Source of the DNA: Terriglobales bacterium
GTDB lineage: Bacteria > Acidobacteriota > Terriglobia > Terriglobales > Acidobacteriaceae
Assembly: GCA_035651655.1 (NCBI GenBank)
Contig: DASRFG010000014.1
Coordinates: 1 to 64,000, forward strand
Length of the DNA stretch: 64,000 nucleotides
Direction of reading: 5' to 3'
A program made the position numbers and the translations under genes. The notes below the pieces were generated by a model, which was given only the letters and a program-made list of their open reading frames with translations, was not told the DNA's origin and searched no databases. Positions 25,671-34,256 of the stretch are shown here, piece after piece; within the stretch, counting starts at the first letter, position 1; each line of letters begins with the position of its first letter.

Positions 25671-26771
25671 CTATTCTCCCAGCCAAACGCCGTAGGGCTG
25701 CAGCGATTCAACGTGATCGAAAATGATTTTCATCGCCCCCGTGATTGGGATCGCCAATACCAATCCCATGCCGCCCCACATCCAACCCCAGAAGAGAAGT
25801 GCCAGGCTGACCACCAGCGGATTTAACTGCAGTCGATTGCCCACCAGTTTCGGATAGAGCACGTTCAGGGCAAACAAGTGCAACACAAAGACGGTTACAG
25901 CGATTACGAGAGCATCGCCCGAGGAAATCTGCCCCAGGCCGACCATCAAAGGGGGCACCAATGCCAACACCACTCCGAGGTAAGGCAGCAGGCTCAGAAA
26001 TCCGCTGAAAATACCGACAAAGTAGAAAAACGGCAGGTGTATCAGGCCAAACACCGCGGTACTTACCGCCGCCAGGAACAATCCTACTAGCAGGTTTCCC
26101 ACCATGAAACTGCGCATCATGCGTGCGATCAATCCCAGGGTGACGTAAGCGGCGTGCCGGTTTTCAAGCCGGAACAGCATGACCGTCGCCGAGCGCACAT
26201 GATGGTGCCAGGTGAGCATGAAGTACACCAGGAATGGAATAAACGAAATCGCGACCAACACTTGTGACACGGAACCTAAACTCTGCGCGAGTGCCTGCCA
26301 CGCCGGAGTTGCTGCTGGCCGCACGGTCACAGTAGCTCTGTCCTCTCCATCCGGTTCGAGTACTTCTGTAGTTGTTTTCTGAAATGTCTCGGCGCGTGCG
26401 CGTGCGCGGTTGATGGCATCGCGGATCTCCCCTGAATACTTCGGCAGGGTTTGCATGAACGTGACGGCTTGACTGTATGAGTAGAAAGTCGCGGCACCCA
26501 TGAAGGTTAGTAGCAGCAGGATAGCGAGCAGCGAACTAATGCTGCGTGGTAAATGGAGCCGCTGGAGGAAGTCTCGGAGCGGCGCCAGAATGAAAGTAAG
26601 CATTATGGCCACCAATAGCGTGATCAGGACTAATCGCGCGACGTAGCAGATGGTAAGGACCACCCCGGCGGCAATTATCATCTCGGCGCGGTCTCTTCCG
26701 GTCGGGTGGCTAACCACAGGTGGAGATGAAGGGGCGGTGGTCTCTAATACTAAATGGGCGGCCTGGTGCAT
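25671..26771 (-). CDS. AI-2E (PerM/UPF0118) family transporter
   Basis: A 366-residue inner-membrane protein with about eight membrane segments. The N-terminal helix pair (VLTICYVARLVLITLLVAIMLTFIL), the ILAPLRDFLQRL loop, and the C-terminal GFLSLLPYLGVVLALVPPLM segment are typical of the family. Members include the autoinducer-2 exporter TqsA and a sodium/proton antiporter; the substrate here is unknown. It ends 60 bases from the convergent DUF4242 gene. Confidence 0.85.
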   Translation of the reverse strand: MHQAAHLVLETTAPSSPPVVSHPTGRDRAEMIIAAGVVLTICYVARLVLITLLVAIMLTFILAPLRDFLQRLHLPRSISSLLAILLLLTFMGAATFYSYSQAVTFMQTLPKYSGEIRDAINRARARAETFQKTTTEVLEPDGEDRATVTVRPAATPAWQALAQSLGSVSQVLVAISFIPFLVYFMLTWHHHVRSATVMLFRLENRHAAYVTLGLIARMMRSFMVGNLLVGLFLAAVSTAVFGLIHLPFFYFVGIFSGFLSLLPYLGVVLALVPPLMVGLGQISSGDALVIAVTVFVLHLFALNVLYPKLVGNRLQLNPLVVSLALLFWGWMWGGMGLVLAIPITGAMKIIFDHVESLQPYGVWLGE

Positions 26772-27101
26772 TTTCCACTTCCTGGGCTAGGTGGCCGTAT
26801 ATTCGCAGAACAGCGGGAAACTAGCACCTTCCAGAACTTTGGTCAATGAGCGTTTGCGGGAACCAACAGGACCTCGGGTGAGTATGCCGCCAGCTATCTG
26901 CCGCCGGCGAGCGGCCGCTCCTGAGTTGCGCCGGGAAATTCTGAACTGTAGCTTGTGATACCCTCCTCCAGGCTGCTCAAACCGGAGCCGTTTCCCGCAG
27001 AAACTTTGTTGTTGTGAGGGGTTGAATCACTTGCTGTGCCGCGGCCACGCAGCCATAGTTTGGGCTATTTGGGACATCCAGATATACGAAGGTTGAGCTG
27101 G
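26772..27101. other. Divergent intergenic region
   Basis: The region separates the AI-2E gene from the TldD/PmbA gene on the opposite strand. The downstream reading frame remains open to 27036. No ORF, repeat, hairpin with T-run or convincing promoter pair was seen. Confidence 0.4.
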
Positions 27102-28487
27102 TTGCTAACAAGAGATAAAACTCAGGAGATCTTCGAGCGCGTTCGCAGGCACGCGGCCAGTGATGAGGTAGAAGTCCTGATCGCCGGCGGTCACAGTGCG
27201 CTCACGCGCTTCGCTAATAACACGATCCACCAGAACGTGGCGGAAGAGAACTACGTTGTTTCGGTGCGGACCACCTTCAATGGTCGAACTGCACGCGCTA
27301 CCACTAATAGGTTTGACGAAGAGAGCCTGGGAAGCGCGGTAAAAGCTTCTGAAAGCCTGGCCCGAGTTCAAGAGCCGGATCCCGACTTGTTGCCCATGGC
27401 CGGAGCGGAAGTGACCACGGGCACTCCGGAAGTGCGCCGCGCTCACGTTGAAACTTCGTCGCTGACTCCCCAAGACAGGGCCGCAGCAGTACAAAAAATC
27501 GTAGGCATAGCAAAAAAGCACCAGCTGACCACCGCCGGAATCTTCTCCAACTCCGAAAGCGTAGAGGCCATTCTGAATTCGCGCGGGCTGGTCGCCTACC
27601 ACACACAAACTTCCTCAGAAATCTCCGTGACCATGCTGGCCGGCGACTCGTCTGGCTGGCAAAAGGCCAATTCCCCTGACGTGCGCAACCTGAATCCCGT
27701 TGCCCTGGCGGAGACGGCTGCCGAAAAAGCACTCAAATCAGCCCACCCGCAGGAACTCGCGCCAGGCAAATACACGGTGATTCTCGAGCCTGCCGCGGTG
27801 CTCGACCTGGTGGGATTCATGTTTTGGGACTTCGCGGGCATGGCTATTCTCGATCAGCGCTCCTTCTTGAATAATCGGATGGGGGTGAAGATATTTGGAG
27901 AGAACATCACGGTGCGCGATGACGTCACGCACTCTTTGCAATCCGGCGCTCCTTTCGATGGCGAAGGGGTGCGACGTGAGCGGGTGCCGCTTATCGAGAA
28001 CGGAGTCGTAAAGCGGCTGGTATATGCGCGTGCCACCGCGGAGAAGATGAAGAAGTCAGAGTACGCTTCCAAAGTGGGGCCCATCGAGGCCACCGGCCAC
28101 GGCTTTCCCTTGCCGAACGAGGTCGGCGAGGCGCCGGTAAATGTTGTCTTCGAAGGGGCGCCAGGGAAGTCAGCCAAAACGATTCCACAGATGATCGAGA
28201 GCACTGAGCGGGGAGTCCTGGTCACACGCCTGTGGTACATCCGCGAAGTTGACCCTTACGAAAAGATCCTCACCGGAATGACGCGAGACGGCACTTTCTA
28301 TGTCGAGGGTGGCAGACTGCAGCACGGAATACGCAATTTCCGCTTCAACGAGAGTCTCATCCACATGCTGAGTAATGTTTTAGAGATGGGCACTTCAGTG
28401 CGCGCCAGCGGCGAAGAGTCCTTCGATATGGTGGTCCCTCCGATGAAGGTAGGGGAGTTCAATTTCACGGAAGTCACGAAGTTCTAA
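27102..28487 (+). CDS. TldD/PmbA family metallopeptidase
   Basis: A protein of about 461 residues from the TTG at 27102 (AAGG nine bases before); a GTG at 27036 would add 22 atypical residues. The N-terminal domain includes EVLIAGGHSALTRFANNTIHQN, the usual PmbA/TldE substrate-groove segment. The C-terminal domain includes RRERVPLIENGVVKRLVYAR and ERGVLVTRLWYIREVDPYEK. I see no HExxxH zinc motif, so it resembles the non-catalytic TldE/PmbA partner. These proteins act as TldD-TldE heterodimers in peptide maturation and gyrase-toxin processing; no tldD lies in the window. Confidence 0.82.
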   Translation: MLTRDKTQEIFERVRRHAASDEVEVLIAGGHSALTRFANNTIHQNVAEENYVVSVRTTFNGRTARATTNRFDEESLGSAVKASESLARVQEPDPDLLPMAGAEVTTGTPEVRRAHVETSSLTPQDRAAAVQKIVGIAKKHQLTTAGIFSNSESVEAILNSRGLVAYHTQTSSEISVTMLAGDSSGWQKANSPDVRNLNPVALAETAAEKALKSAHPQELAPGKYTVILEPAAVLDLVGFMFWDFAGMAILDQRSFLNNRMGVKIFGENITVRDDVTHSLQSGAPFDGEGVRRERVPLIENGVVKRLVYARATAEKMKKSEYASKVGPIEATGHGFPLPNEVGEAPVNVVFEGAPGKSAKTIPQMIESTERGVLVTRLWYIREVDPYEKILTGMTRDGTFYVEGGRLQHGIRNFRFNESLIHMLSNVLEMGTSVRASGEESFDMVVPPMKVGEFNFTEVTKF

Positions 28488-28728
28488 GGGGCTTTTCAGG
28501 TGGTTGGCCCCTGAGTTCCAGCCCAAGCCAAGTACTGAGAAGCAAAGGGGCCATTCGGGCGTCGAGACATCTTGGCGGCCTTGCATGGCCTTTTTCTGCA
28601 TCGGAAATTCAATAACCTTTCGTAACTTTTCGACGTTTTCCCTCAAGTGTAAGCTGCGAATACGGTAACTAACATTCGGTGGAGCGCGGTTCCCCGCCTG
28701 CGCCACCACGTTACTGGAGACATCAAGG

Positions 28729-29097
28729 GTGACGGAAGAAGTTACGCCCAAGGCGGGGACAGAACCGGCGCAAGAACCACAGCCGGTGGGGCGCTTCATT
28801 GAGAAGCAAAGCGCCATGCGCTTTCCCCTTCGGCTTCCCGTCGAATTTCATTCCCAAAATGGCGATCAGGCCGGCGAGACGCGCAACATCTCCGCCAATG
28901 GAGTGCTGTTTCAGGTGGAGAGCGAAATGCCGATCGGCTCCAGTGTGGAGTTCGAGATTTCCATGTCCCCTGAGATTTTAGGGGCGCCCATTGATGTTGC
29001 GGTGAAGTGCCGCGGGCGCGTGGTACGCAGTTTTCAAGAAGGCGATCAGCGCTGGGCTGGTGTCGTGATTGACGAATACAAGTTCCAGCGGCGTTAA
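28729..29097 (+). CDS. PilZ domain protein
   Basis: A 122-residue protein. From about residue 22 it follows the PilZ pattern: EKQSAMRFPLRLPVEFHSQ, then AGETRNISANGVLFQVE, matching the family's N/DxSxxG box (NISANG). The upstream arginine motif is less canonical than RxxxR, so c-di-GMP binding is not certain. The GTG start has GGAG upstream. It lies 19 bases before a NarL-type regulator gene and is probably cotranscribed, suggesting a link between second messenger and transcription, possibly of surface or pilus functions. Confidence 0.8.
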   Translation: MTEEVTPKAGTEPAQEPQPVGRFIEKQSAMRFPLRLPVEFHSQNGDQAGETRNISANGVLFQVESEMPIGSSVEFEISMSPEILGAPIDVAVKCRGRVVRSFQEGDQRWAGVVIDEYKFQRR

Positions 29098-29116
29098 GGG
29101 TTCGTAAGGGGAGAAG

Positions 29117-29980
29117 ATGTCCAGCAGCACGGTCAAAATGACGGAAGCAATTACCCCGCAGGAGGGTAAGCTGCCGCCCATCCGGCTGATCGTAGCCGAT
29201 AGCCAGACCATCTTCCGCGTCGGTCTGCGCAAGATCTTCGCTGTAGAAGATGATGTTCGGGTTGTTGGCCAGGCCGAGACCTATGGCCAGGCAATCTCGG
29301 CGATCAGCAAATTTACCGCTGACGTCATTTTGTTTGAAGCCGCTCTTGCCGGCGATCCCGCGGAAGCGGTAACGGAATTGTTACGCCGTTCTCCGCAATC
29401 GAAGCTGGTAGTGCTTACTGCCAACTCGGACAAAGATCTCACTCTGGAAATTTTCCGGCGTGGCGCGCAGGGTGTAGTGGACCGCGCAGTTGAACCAGAA
29501 CTGCTGGTGAAGTGCATTCGCAAGGTAGCGAGTGGCGAGGTCTGGCTGGACCAGCAAGCAGTGAACTGGGTGCTGCACGCATATCGCAGTCAAGCTACCC
29601 GGCCGATGGCCGCTGCTCCCAAGGTGCATCTCACGCAAAAAGAAATGAACATAGTTGCCTGCGTTTCGCAGGGTATGAAGAACAAAGAAATTGCCCAGCG
29701 CGTAAACACCACCGAGCAAGTGGTAAAGAATTATTTGCGAAAGGTGTATGACAAGCTAGGCGTTTCCGATCGCCTTGAGTTGGCGCTCTACTGCCTGCAT
29801 CATCGGTTATTGGAAAATTCTGAAGGCCTCACTGGCCCAGTTGCTCAGCCTGTCTTTCGTAGGCCTGAACCCGCCTCCACCCCAGAAGTACCTGGAACCC
29901 AAGCTCCTACCGCAAAGTCCCATGCCGAGAGCGTAACTGAGCCGGCCACGGTTGGGCCGACAGGGACTAAAGCCGAATAA
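29117..29980 (+). CDS. NarL/FixJ-type regulator with atypical receiver domain
   Basis: A 287-residue protein. The receiver domain (about 22-140) keeps the acidic pocket Asp28 (LIVADSQ) and Thr101 (VVLTANSD). The phosphoacceptor position is Glu74 (DVILFEAALAG) and the conserved Lys is replaced by Arg123 (GVVDRAV). A LuxR/NarL helix-turn-helix follows at about 170-235 (LTQKEMNIVACVSQGMKNKE, then KNYLRKVYDKLGVSDRLELA). The C-terminal 45 residues are Pro/Thr-rich. Classical phosphorylation is unlikely; the Glu could mimic a permanently active state. It is probably in one operon with the PilZ gene. A strong ribosome site (AAGGGGAGAAG) precedes the ATG. Confidence 0.85.
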   Translation: MSSSTVKMTEAITPQEGKLPPIRLIVADSQTIFRVGLRKIFAVEDDVRVVGQAETYGQAISAISKFTADVILFEAALAGDPAEAVTELLRRSPQSKLVVLTANSDKDLTLEIFRRGAQGVVDRAVEPELLVKCIRKVASGEVWLDQQAVNWVLHAYRSQATRPMAAAPKVHLTQKEMNIVACVSQGMKNKEIAQRVNTTEQVVKNYLRKVYDKLGVSDRLELALYCLHHRLLENSEGLTGPVAQPVFRRPEPASTPEVPGTQAPTAKSHAESVTEPATVGPTGTKAE

Positions 29981-30129
29981 TCGCGCAAATGAATTCCAGC
30001 CAGTGATCTCCTGGACTGATTGCGCCCTGGTTTGCTCCGAAGTAATTTCGACCAGTACAATCCAGAGAGAGCATTGCGAGTAGTGGGTCCTGAAATAACT
30101 CAGCCAAGCCCACGTTGCTTCCTTTAAGC

Positions 30130-30219
30130 GGAGAGATGGCCGAGTGGCTGAAGGCGCACGCTTGGAAAGCGTGTTTAGGGGAAACTCTAACGTGGGTTCG
30201 AATCCCACTCTCTCCGCCA
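30130..30219 (+). tRNA. tRNA-Ser (anticodon GGA)
   Basis: A 90-base class II tRNA gene. It has acceptor GGAGAGA paired with TCTCTCC, D-arm TGGCCGAGTGGCTGAAGGC, anticodon loop TTGGAAA in stem ACGC/GCGT, a long variable arm (TTAGGGGAAACTCTAA), T-arm GTGGG-TTCGAAT-CCCAC, and encoded GCCA at the 3' end. GGA reads serine UCC/UCU codons. It marks the left edge of the YncE/organic-acid region, but I found no integrase or second copy of its 3' end. Confidence 0.95.
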
Positions 30220-30275
30220 GACTTTACTTTTAGGCGACACAGCTCACCATCCGATAAAACTTGCCCGTGTAGCAT

Positions 30276-30318
30276 TTCATCTAGCCTTCAGTCTCTCTTA
30301 ATCTGCAGCCCGTACAAT
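30276..30318 (+). promoter_or_regulatory. Triple direct-repeat promoter, site 1 (before first YncE gene)
   Basis: TTCAT at 30276, TTCAG at 30287 and TTAAT at 30298, spaced exactly 11 bases. After ten bases comes TACAAT (30313-30318), a good -10 box. The second repeat overlaps the -35 position. The ATG follows at 30363. Confidence 0.75.
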
Positions 30319-30362
30319 TAGTGGGGCTCCGATAACATCGGGCAGACCTTCAGGAGATGAAC

Positions 30363-31466
30363 ATGAAATCGCGCTTGGCCGTTTTATTCAGTTTCTGGAT
30401 GTTCTGGGTGGCGAGCCTGCACGGGCAGGCTAATCCACCATTGAAGTTTCTGCAGAGCATCGACATGCCCAATGTAGAAGGCTACTTCGACCACCCGGCC
30501 GTTGATGTTAAAGGCCAGCGCCTGTTCGTTCCCGGCGAATTCCAAGAGACGCTCGAGGTCCTGGATCTTCGTGCCGGCAAGACGATTCACTCGATTACCG
30601 GTTTGGGCGGGCACCCGCGGAAAGTCATCTATATCCCGGAATCAAACCAGATCTGGGTAGACCTGGGAAGCGGTCAGTGCAAAGCGTTCAGCGGCGATTC
30701 GTACCAGCTGCTCAAAACGGTCCAGCTGAATCCTGATTCGCCACCGGAAGCCGGACGGGAACCCGATAACGGTGTGTACGATCCCGCCACACATTTGTTT
30801 TATATCGGCGATCGCGGTGACCGTTCTAAAGAAGATACGAAGGGTTCGATCGAAATCGTGGACACCAAAGCCGGTTCGTACGTAGGTGCGATCACTCTGG
30901 ACGACAATGATCCCGCCGGCCTGGCGCTTGACCCTGGCTCACCAAGGATGTATGTCGTGCTGGGGCAGACGAGCCGTGTTGCAGTGATTGACCGGGAGAA
31001 GCGTGCCGTTGTTGCATTGTGGCCGATCACGGGAGGGCCGCTGCCACATGCGCTGGGTCTCGATGCAGCCCATCGTCGCCTGTTCATCGGCAGCCGCGTT
31101 AAGAAAGGACATATTTACAAGCCCGGGAAGATGGTGGTGATGGATGCCGACAACGGCAAAATAATTACGGTCATAGATAGTGAGGGTGGCGTGGATGAAG
31201 TGGAGTATGAACCTAAGAGTCAGCGCGTCTACTTCACCGGCACCACTGGCGGGGTAGACGTTTTCAAGCAGGTTGATGCCGATCACTATCAGCGGTTGGC
31301 ACTGGTTCCGACAAGCCCTATCGCCAAGACATCCCTGCTAGTGCCTGCGCTTAAACGGTTCTACGTGATCGTTCCGAAGCACATCATCCTCACACCACCG
31401 ATTCCGCAGGAGAAGGAAGCGAGTATCGAGGATGCGAAAGTGATGGTGTTCGAAGTGCTGCCATAG
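30363..31466 (+). CDS. Secreted YncE/YVTN-type beta-propeller protein 1
   Basis: A 367-residue protein with a Sec signal (SRLAVLFSFWMFWVASLHGQ). The rest is a seven-bladed YVTN/YncE-like propeller with repeated phrases such as VDVKGQRLFVPGEFQETLEV, LALDPGSPRMYVVLGQTSRV, AVIDREKRAVVALWPITGG, LGLDAAHRRLFIGSR and VMDADNGKIITVI. Function within the family ranges from DNA-binding periplasmic proteins to cofactor-linked and scaffold roles, so none is assigned. Start 30363 is preferred to 30357 because AGGAG then has a normal spacer. It is the first of five such proteins in this region and has its own triple-repeat promoter. Confidence 0.85.
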   Translation: MKSRLAVLFSFWMFWVASLHGQANPPLKFLQSIDMPNVEGYFDHPAVDVKGQRLFVPGEFQETLEVLDLRAGKTIHSITGLGGHPRKVIYIPESNQIWVDLGSGQCKAFSGDSYQLLKTVQLNPDSPPEAGREPDNGVYDPATHLFYIGDRGDRSKEDTKGSIEIVDTKAGSYVGAITLDDNDPAGLALDPGSPRMYVVLGQTSRVAVIDREKRAVVALWPITGGPLPHALGLDAAHRRLFIGSRVKKGHIYKPGKMVVMDADNGKIITVIDSEGGVDEVEYEPKSQRVYFTGTTGGVDVFKQVDADHYQRLALVPTSPIAKTSLLVPALKRFYVIVPKHIILTPPIPQEKEASIEDAKVMVFEVLP

Positions 31467-31506
31467 GATGGTTGAGTGGAGCGCGTGATCGGTTTCTGAA
31501 CAACAT

Positions 31507-31549
31507 TTCACTTCCTTTTCAGACGGAATTCATGTTTCGTATGTAGTTT
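31507..31549 (+). promoter_or_regulatory. Triple direct-repeat promoter, site 2 (before second YncE gene)
   Basis: TTCAC at 31507, TTCAG at 31518 and TTCAT at 31529, exactly 11 bases apart, then ten bases to a weak -10 hexamer TAGTTT (31544-31549). It lies about 70 bases before the TTG start. Confidence 0.7.
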
Positions 31550-31604
31550 CAGAGGGCACCAAAGCCGGAATAGGTTTTGTAAACGTGTCAAAGGGAGGAT
31601 TCTC

Positions 31605-32651
31605 TTGAAGCTCTTCCGCTTAACTCGCATCGTGATGTGTCTGTCAGTACTTGCCGTGTTTGCGCCCAATGCACTCTCGGAATCTGGTTATCATTTATCC
31701 AAGACATATAAATTCGGGGCGGCGCCGGGAGGTAAGGAGTATTTCGACTACATCACGGTAGATGCGCCCAACCGTCGCGTTTATCTCTCCCATGGCAGTG
31801 AGGTGCTGGTGGTGAATGCAGACACGGGCGCGCTGGTGAAAAAGATTTCCGGGTTCGACCGGAACCATGGAGTCGCACTGGTGAAGCCACTTGGACGCGG
31901 ATTTGTGAGTGATGGCGATGCGGGCAAGGTCGTCGTATTCGACCTCAAGACTCTGAAGACCATTGGCTCGGTAAAAGCTGCGGAGGATGCTGATTGCATC
32001 GTTTACGATCCGGCATCAAAGCGCATCTTTACTTTGAACGGCGACGCCGGTACTACCACAGCGATCGATCCCCAAGCCCAAACTCTGATAGGGGCGGTTG
32101 AATTGGGCGGAAAGCCCGAATTTGCCGCAGCGGATGGGAAGGGTACTCTTTACGCCAACCTTGTGGACAAGAATGAAGTGGTCGCCGTTGACACTCGCGC
32201 GATGAAGGTAAAGTCTCATTGGCCGGTGGCGCCAGGCGGTGCTCCTGTCTCCATGGCGATCGATCGAGTACACCGGCGCCTCTTTATTGGAGCGCGGGAT
32301 CCCAAAATGCTGGTTGTCATGAATGCTGATAACGGGAAAGTTGTCCAGAGCTTGCCCATCAGCGGGGGAGTTGACGCTACTGTTTTCGACCCAGAAAGTG
32401 GCACCGTATTCACTTCCACGCGGGAAGGGAAGATTCACATATTTCACGAAGACTCGCCCGATCACCTCAGTTCCGTGGAGACGGTTAATACTGAGGTCGG
32501 TGCCAAGACCATGGGGTACGACAGCAAGACCCACAATCTGCTAACGGATACGGCTGACTTCGGAGCGCCTCCGGCACCGACCGCGGAAAAACCGCACCCC
32601 AGTCCGGCGGCAGTTCCGGGAACGTTACGCCTTCTGGTTTACAGCAAGTAG
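31605..32651 (+). CDS. Secreted YncE/YVTN-type beta-propeller protein 2
   Basis: A 348-residue protein with a Sec signal (LTRIVMCLSVLAVFAPNALS). Propeller blades follow: DYITVDAPNRRVYLSHGSEV, VVFDLKTLKTIGSVKAAEDA, IVYDPASKRIFTLNGDAGTT, MAIDRVHRRLFIGARDPKML and VMNADNGKVVQSLPISGGVD. The C-terminus has a Pro-rich loop (APPAPTAEKPHPSPAA). The start is TTG with GGGAGG seven bases upstream. It is a paralogue of the neighbouring propellers, with its own triple-repeat promoter. No enzymatic motif is visible. Confidence 0.85.
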   Translation: MKLFRLTRIVMCLSVLAVFAPNALSESGYHLSKTYKFGAAPGGKEYFDYITVDAPNRRVYLSHGSEVLVVNADTGALVKKISGFDRNHGVALVKPLGRGFVSDGDAGKVVVFDLKTLKTIGSVKAAEDADCIVYDPASKRIFTLNGDAGTTTAIDPQAQTLIGAVELGGKPEFAAADGKGTLYANLVDKNEVVAVDTRAMKVKSHWPVAPGGAPVSMAIDRVHRRLFIGARDPKMLVVMNADNGKVVQSLPISGGVDATVFDPESGTVFTSTREGKIHIFHEDSPDHLSSVETVNTEVGAKTMGYDSKTHNLLTDTADFGAPPAPTAEKPHPSPAAVPGTLRLLVYSK

Positions 32652-32698
32652 CGACCCTCGGGAGGGCAAGGGGCAGGTTGGAGTACTGAGTTGGGCGT

Positions 32699-34213
32699 TC
32701 AGCTTCGCTGAAGCAATGGCCGCAGCGATCTGATGTCTTCTTTGTGATCGAGATTCAATACCGCGTCAATCAACGCCGTGCATTTAGCGGAATCCAGGAA
32801 TGTTGCCAGCAGGTCGCGAGCTTTCTGAACCACTTCGTCGCGCGTCATGGGATTTTCCACGGTTCCACGTACCGCCTCCACTCGTTCGGTCAGATGTGTC
32901 CCATCCTTGAGAGTCAGCTCCAACACTGCCACTCGCTTGGGATAGAGTCGTTCCAACTGCTCATCCGGAACAAGCTGTACCTTGGCGCGCTGCCGGAGGA
33001 TCACGGGGTCCTGCATCCGCGCCTTATCATGGGCTGCGCGAAATGAGGCATTTTTATCTACCAGCATGACGGCCATCATGTGCTGCAGACAAATGTCGGG
33101 CATCTCACGATTGTTGACCGTGTGTGCCTCGCTGTTCGCCATCCGCACATCCAGCTTCTGCACCTCGTCGGCTTCGAACGGGTGGCGTTTGCGTAGGTTC
33201 TCCAGCGCGTCTAGGGGGGCCTGGATGGGCGACCCGACAGTCCACTTCTTGATGTTTGTCCTGGTCACCTCGTACCTGCTCCCGAGTTTGTCAATCAATC
33301 CGGTTGGATTGGCGCTGGGGGAAAACGCTAGAAGAAAGTTATCTGGGCCCGAAAAAATGTCCTCGACACCCGTCCCCCCGGAGTGGATCAGCAATGCCGC
33401 GGTAACCCCGTTGCGCGCCGGCATTCCGGCAAATACAAAAGATTTCTCGATGTGCTGAGTATCGCGCTGCCAGGCAGCTACACCTGACGCCTGCTGTGCG
33501 GCATAGTCAAGCAACCATCGCATCTGCTGCGCATTCAATCCGGCAGCACAACCAGCAGCCGCAGCCGATCCAAAGTTTCCTGCAATGCAGTGGTTACTGC
33601 GATGGCTCTGCATCTGGTACTGAAAACCTCCCAGCGTCATGGTTACGCGCGACCCGATGTCGTATCCGAGCGCCACGGCGCGCAGGAAGCGCGCGCCACT
33701 GATACCAAAATATTCGCCAGAAGCAAGGGCCGCGGGAACTACTGAACAACCAGGATGGGAATGTGAGGGAGCGTGGGAGTCATCGGTTTCGTCGGAGTGG
33801 GCCAGCATGCCATTTGCGATTGCCGCTTCCAATGGGCCACAAAGCAGGCTGGAGCCCACCACGGTCGCGGTTTTCTGTCCCGATTGCGCACCTGCAAAGC
33901 TGAATGCAACCTTGGCAGGCGGTAAGTCGGCGCCGGAAATCATGGCAGCGATAGTATCCAGAATGTGGTGCTTCGCCTTCTCCAATGCTTCCTCGGGAAG
34001 TGGGCGATCCCCGGCGCTGCTCATGTAAGCGCTGAGTTCTTGAATGACCGAAACGGCAGGCGGTGACGTCGCACCCGGAGCTTCTGTTTGCGTGATCGCT
34101 TTGAGGGGCAGTGCGCTAGCGGCCAGCGCGAACCCCGTGCCTTTCAGCAAGCCGCGGCGGGTTACCTTGGTCGAGCTCTTTTGTTCAGAGTGTTGTGGTT
34201 GCCGATTTGCCAT
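32699..34213 (-). CDS. MmgE/PrpD family protein with Tat signal, copy 1
   Basis: A 504-residue protein of the MmgE/PrpD fold (2-methylcitrate dehydratase, cis-aconitate decarboxylase and relatives). The N-terminus carries a twin-arginine signal (KVTRRGLLKGTGFALAASAL), unlike the cytoplasmic classical enzymes. Family stretches include KAKHHILDTIAAMISGADLP, ANGMLAHSDETDDSHAPSHS (metal/active-site region with His/Asp/Glu) and SRVTMTLGGF. The reaction could be dehydration, decarboxylation or isomerisation of a tricarboxylate-like compound outside the cytoplasm. It follows the YncE gene at 34257 by 43 bases on the same strand and is probably cotranscribed from site 3. Confidence 0.85.
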   Translation of the reverse strand: MANRQPQHSEQKSSTKVTRRGLLKGTGFALAASALPLKAITQTEAPGATSPPAVSVIQELSAYMSSAGDRPLPEEALEKAKHHILDTIAAMISGADLPPAKVAFSFAGAQSGQKTATVVGSSLLCGPLEAAIANGMLAHSDETDDSHAPSHSHPGCSVVPAALASGEYFGISGARFLRAVALGYDIGSRVTMTLGGFQYQMQSHRSNHCIAGNFGSAAAAGCAAGLNAQQMRWLLDYAAQQASGVAAWQRDTQHIEKSFVFAGMPARNGVTAALLIHSGGTGVEDIFSGPDNFLLAFSPSANPTGLIDKLGSRYEVTRTNIKKWTVGSPIQAPLDALENLRKRHPFEADEVQKLDVRMANSEAHTVNNREMPDICLQHMMAVMLVDKNASFRAAHDKARMQDPVILRQRAKVQLVPDEQLERLYPKRVAVLELTLKDGTHLTERVEAVRGTVENPMTRDEVVQKARDLLATFLDSAKCTALIDAVLNLDHKEDIRSLRPLLQRS

Positions 34214-34256
34214 TTTTTGTGTCTCGAAATGTTGGGAAGGCTGGGAGCTATTTGGC

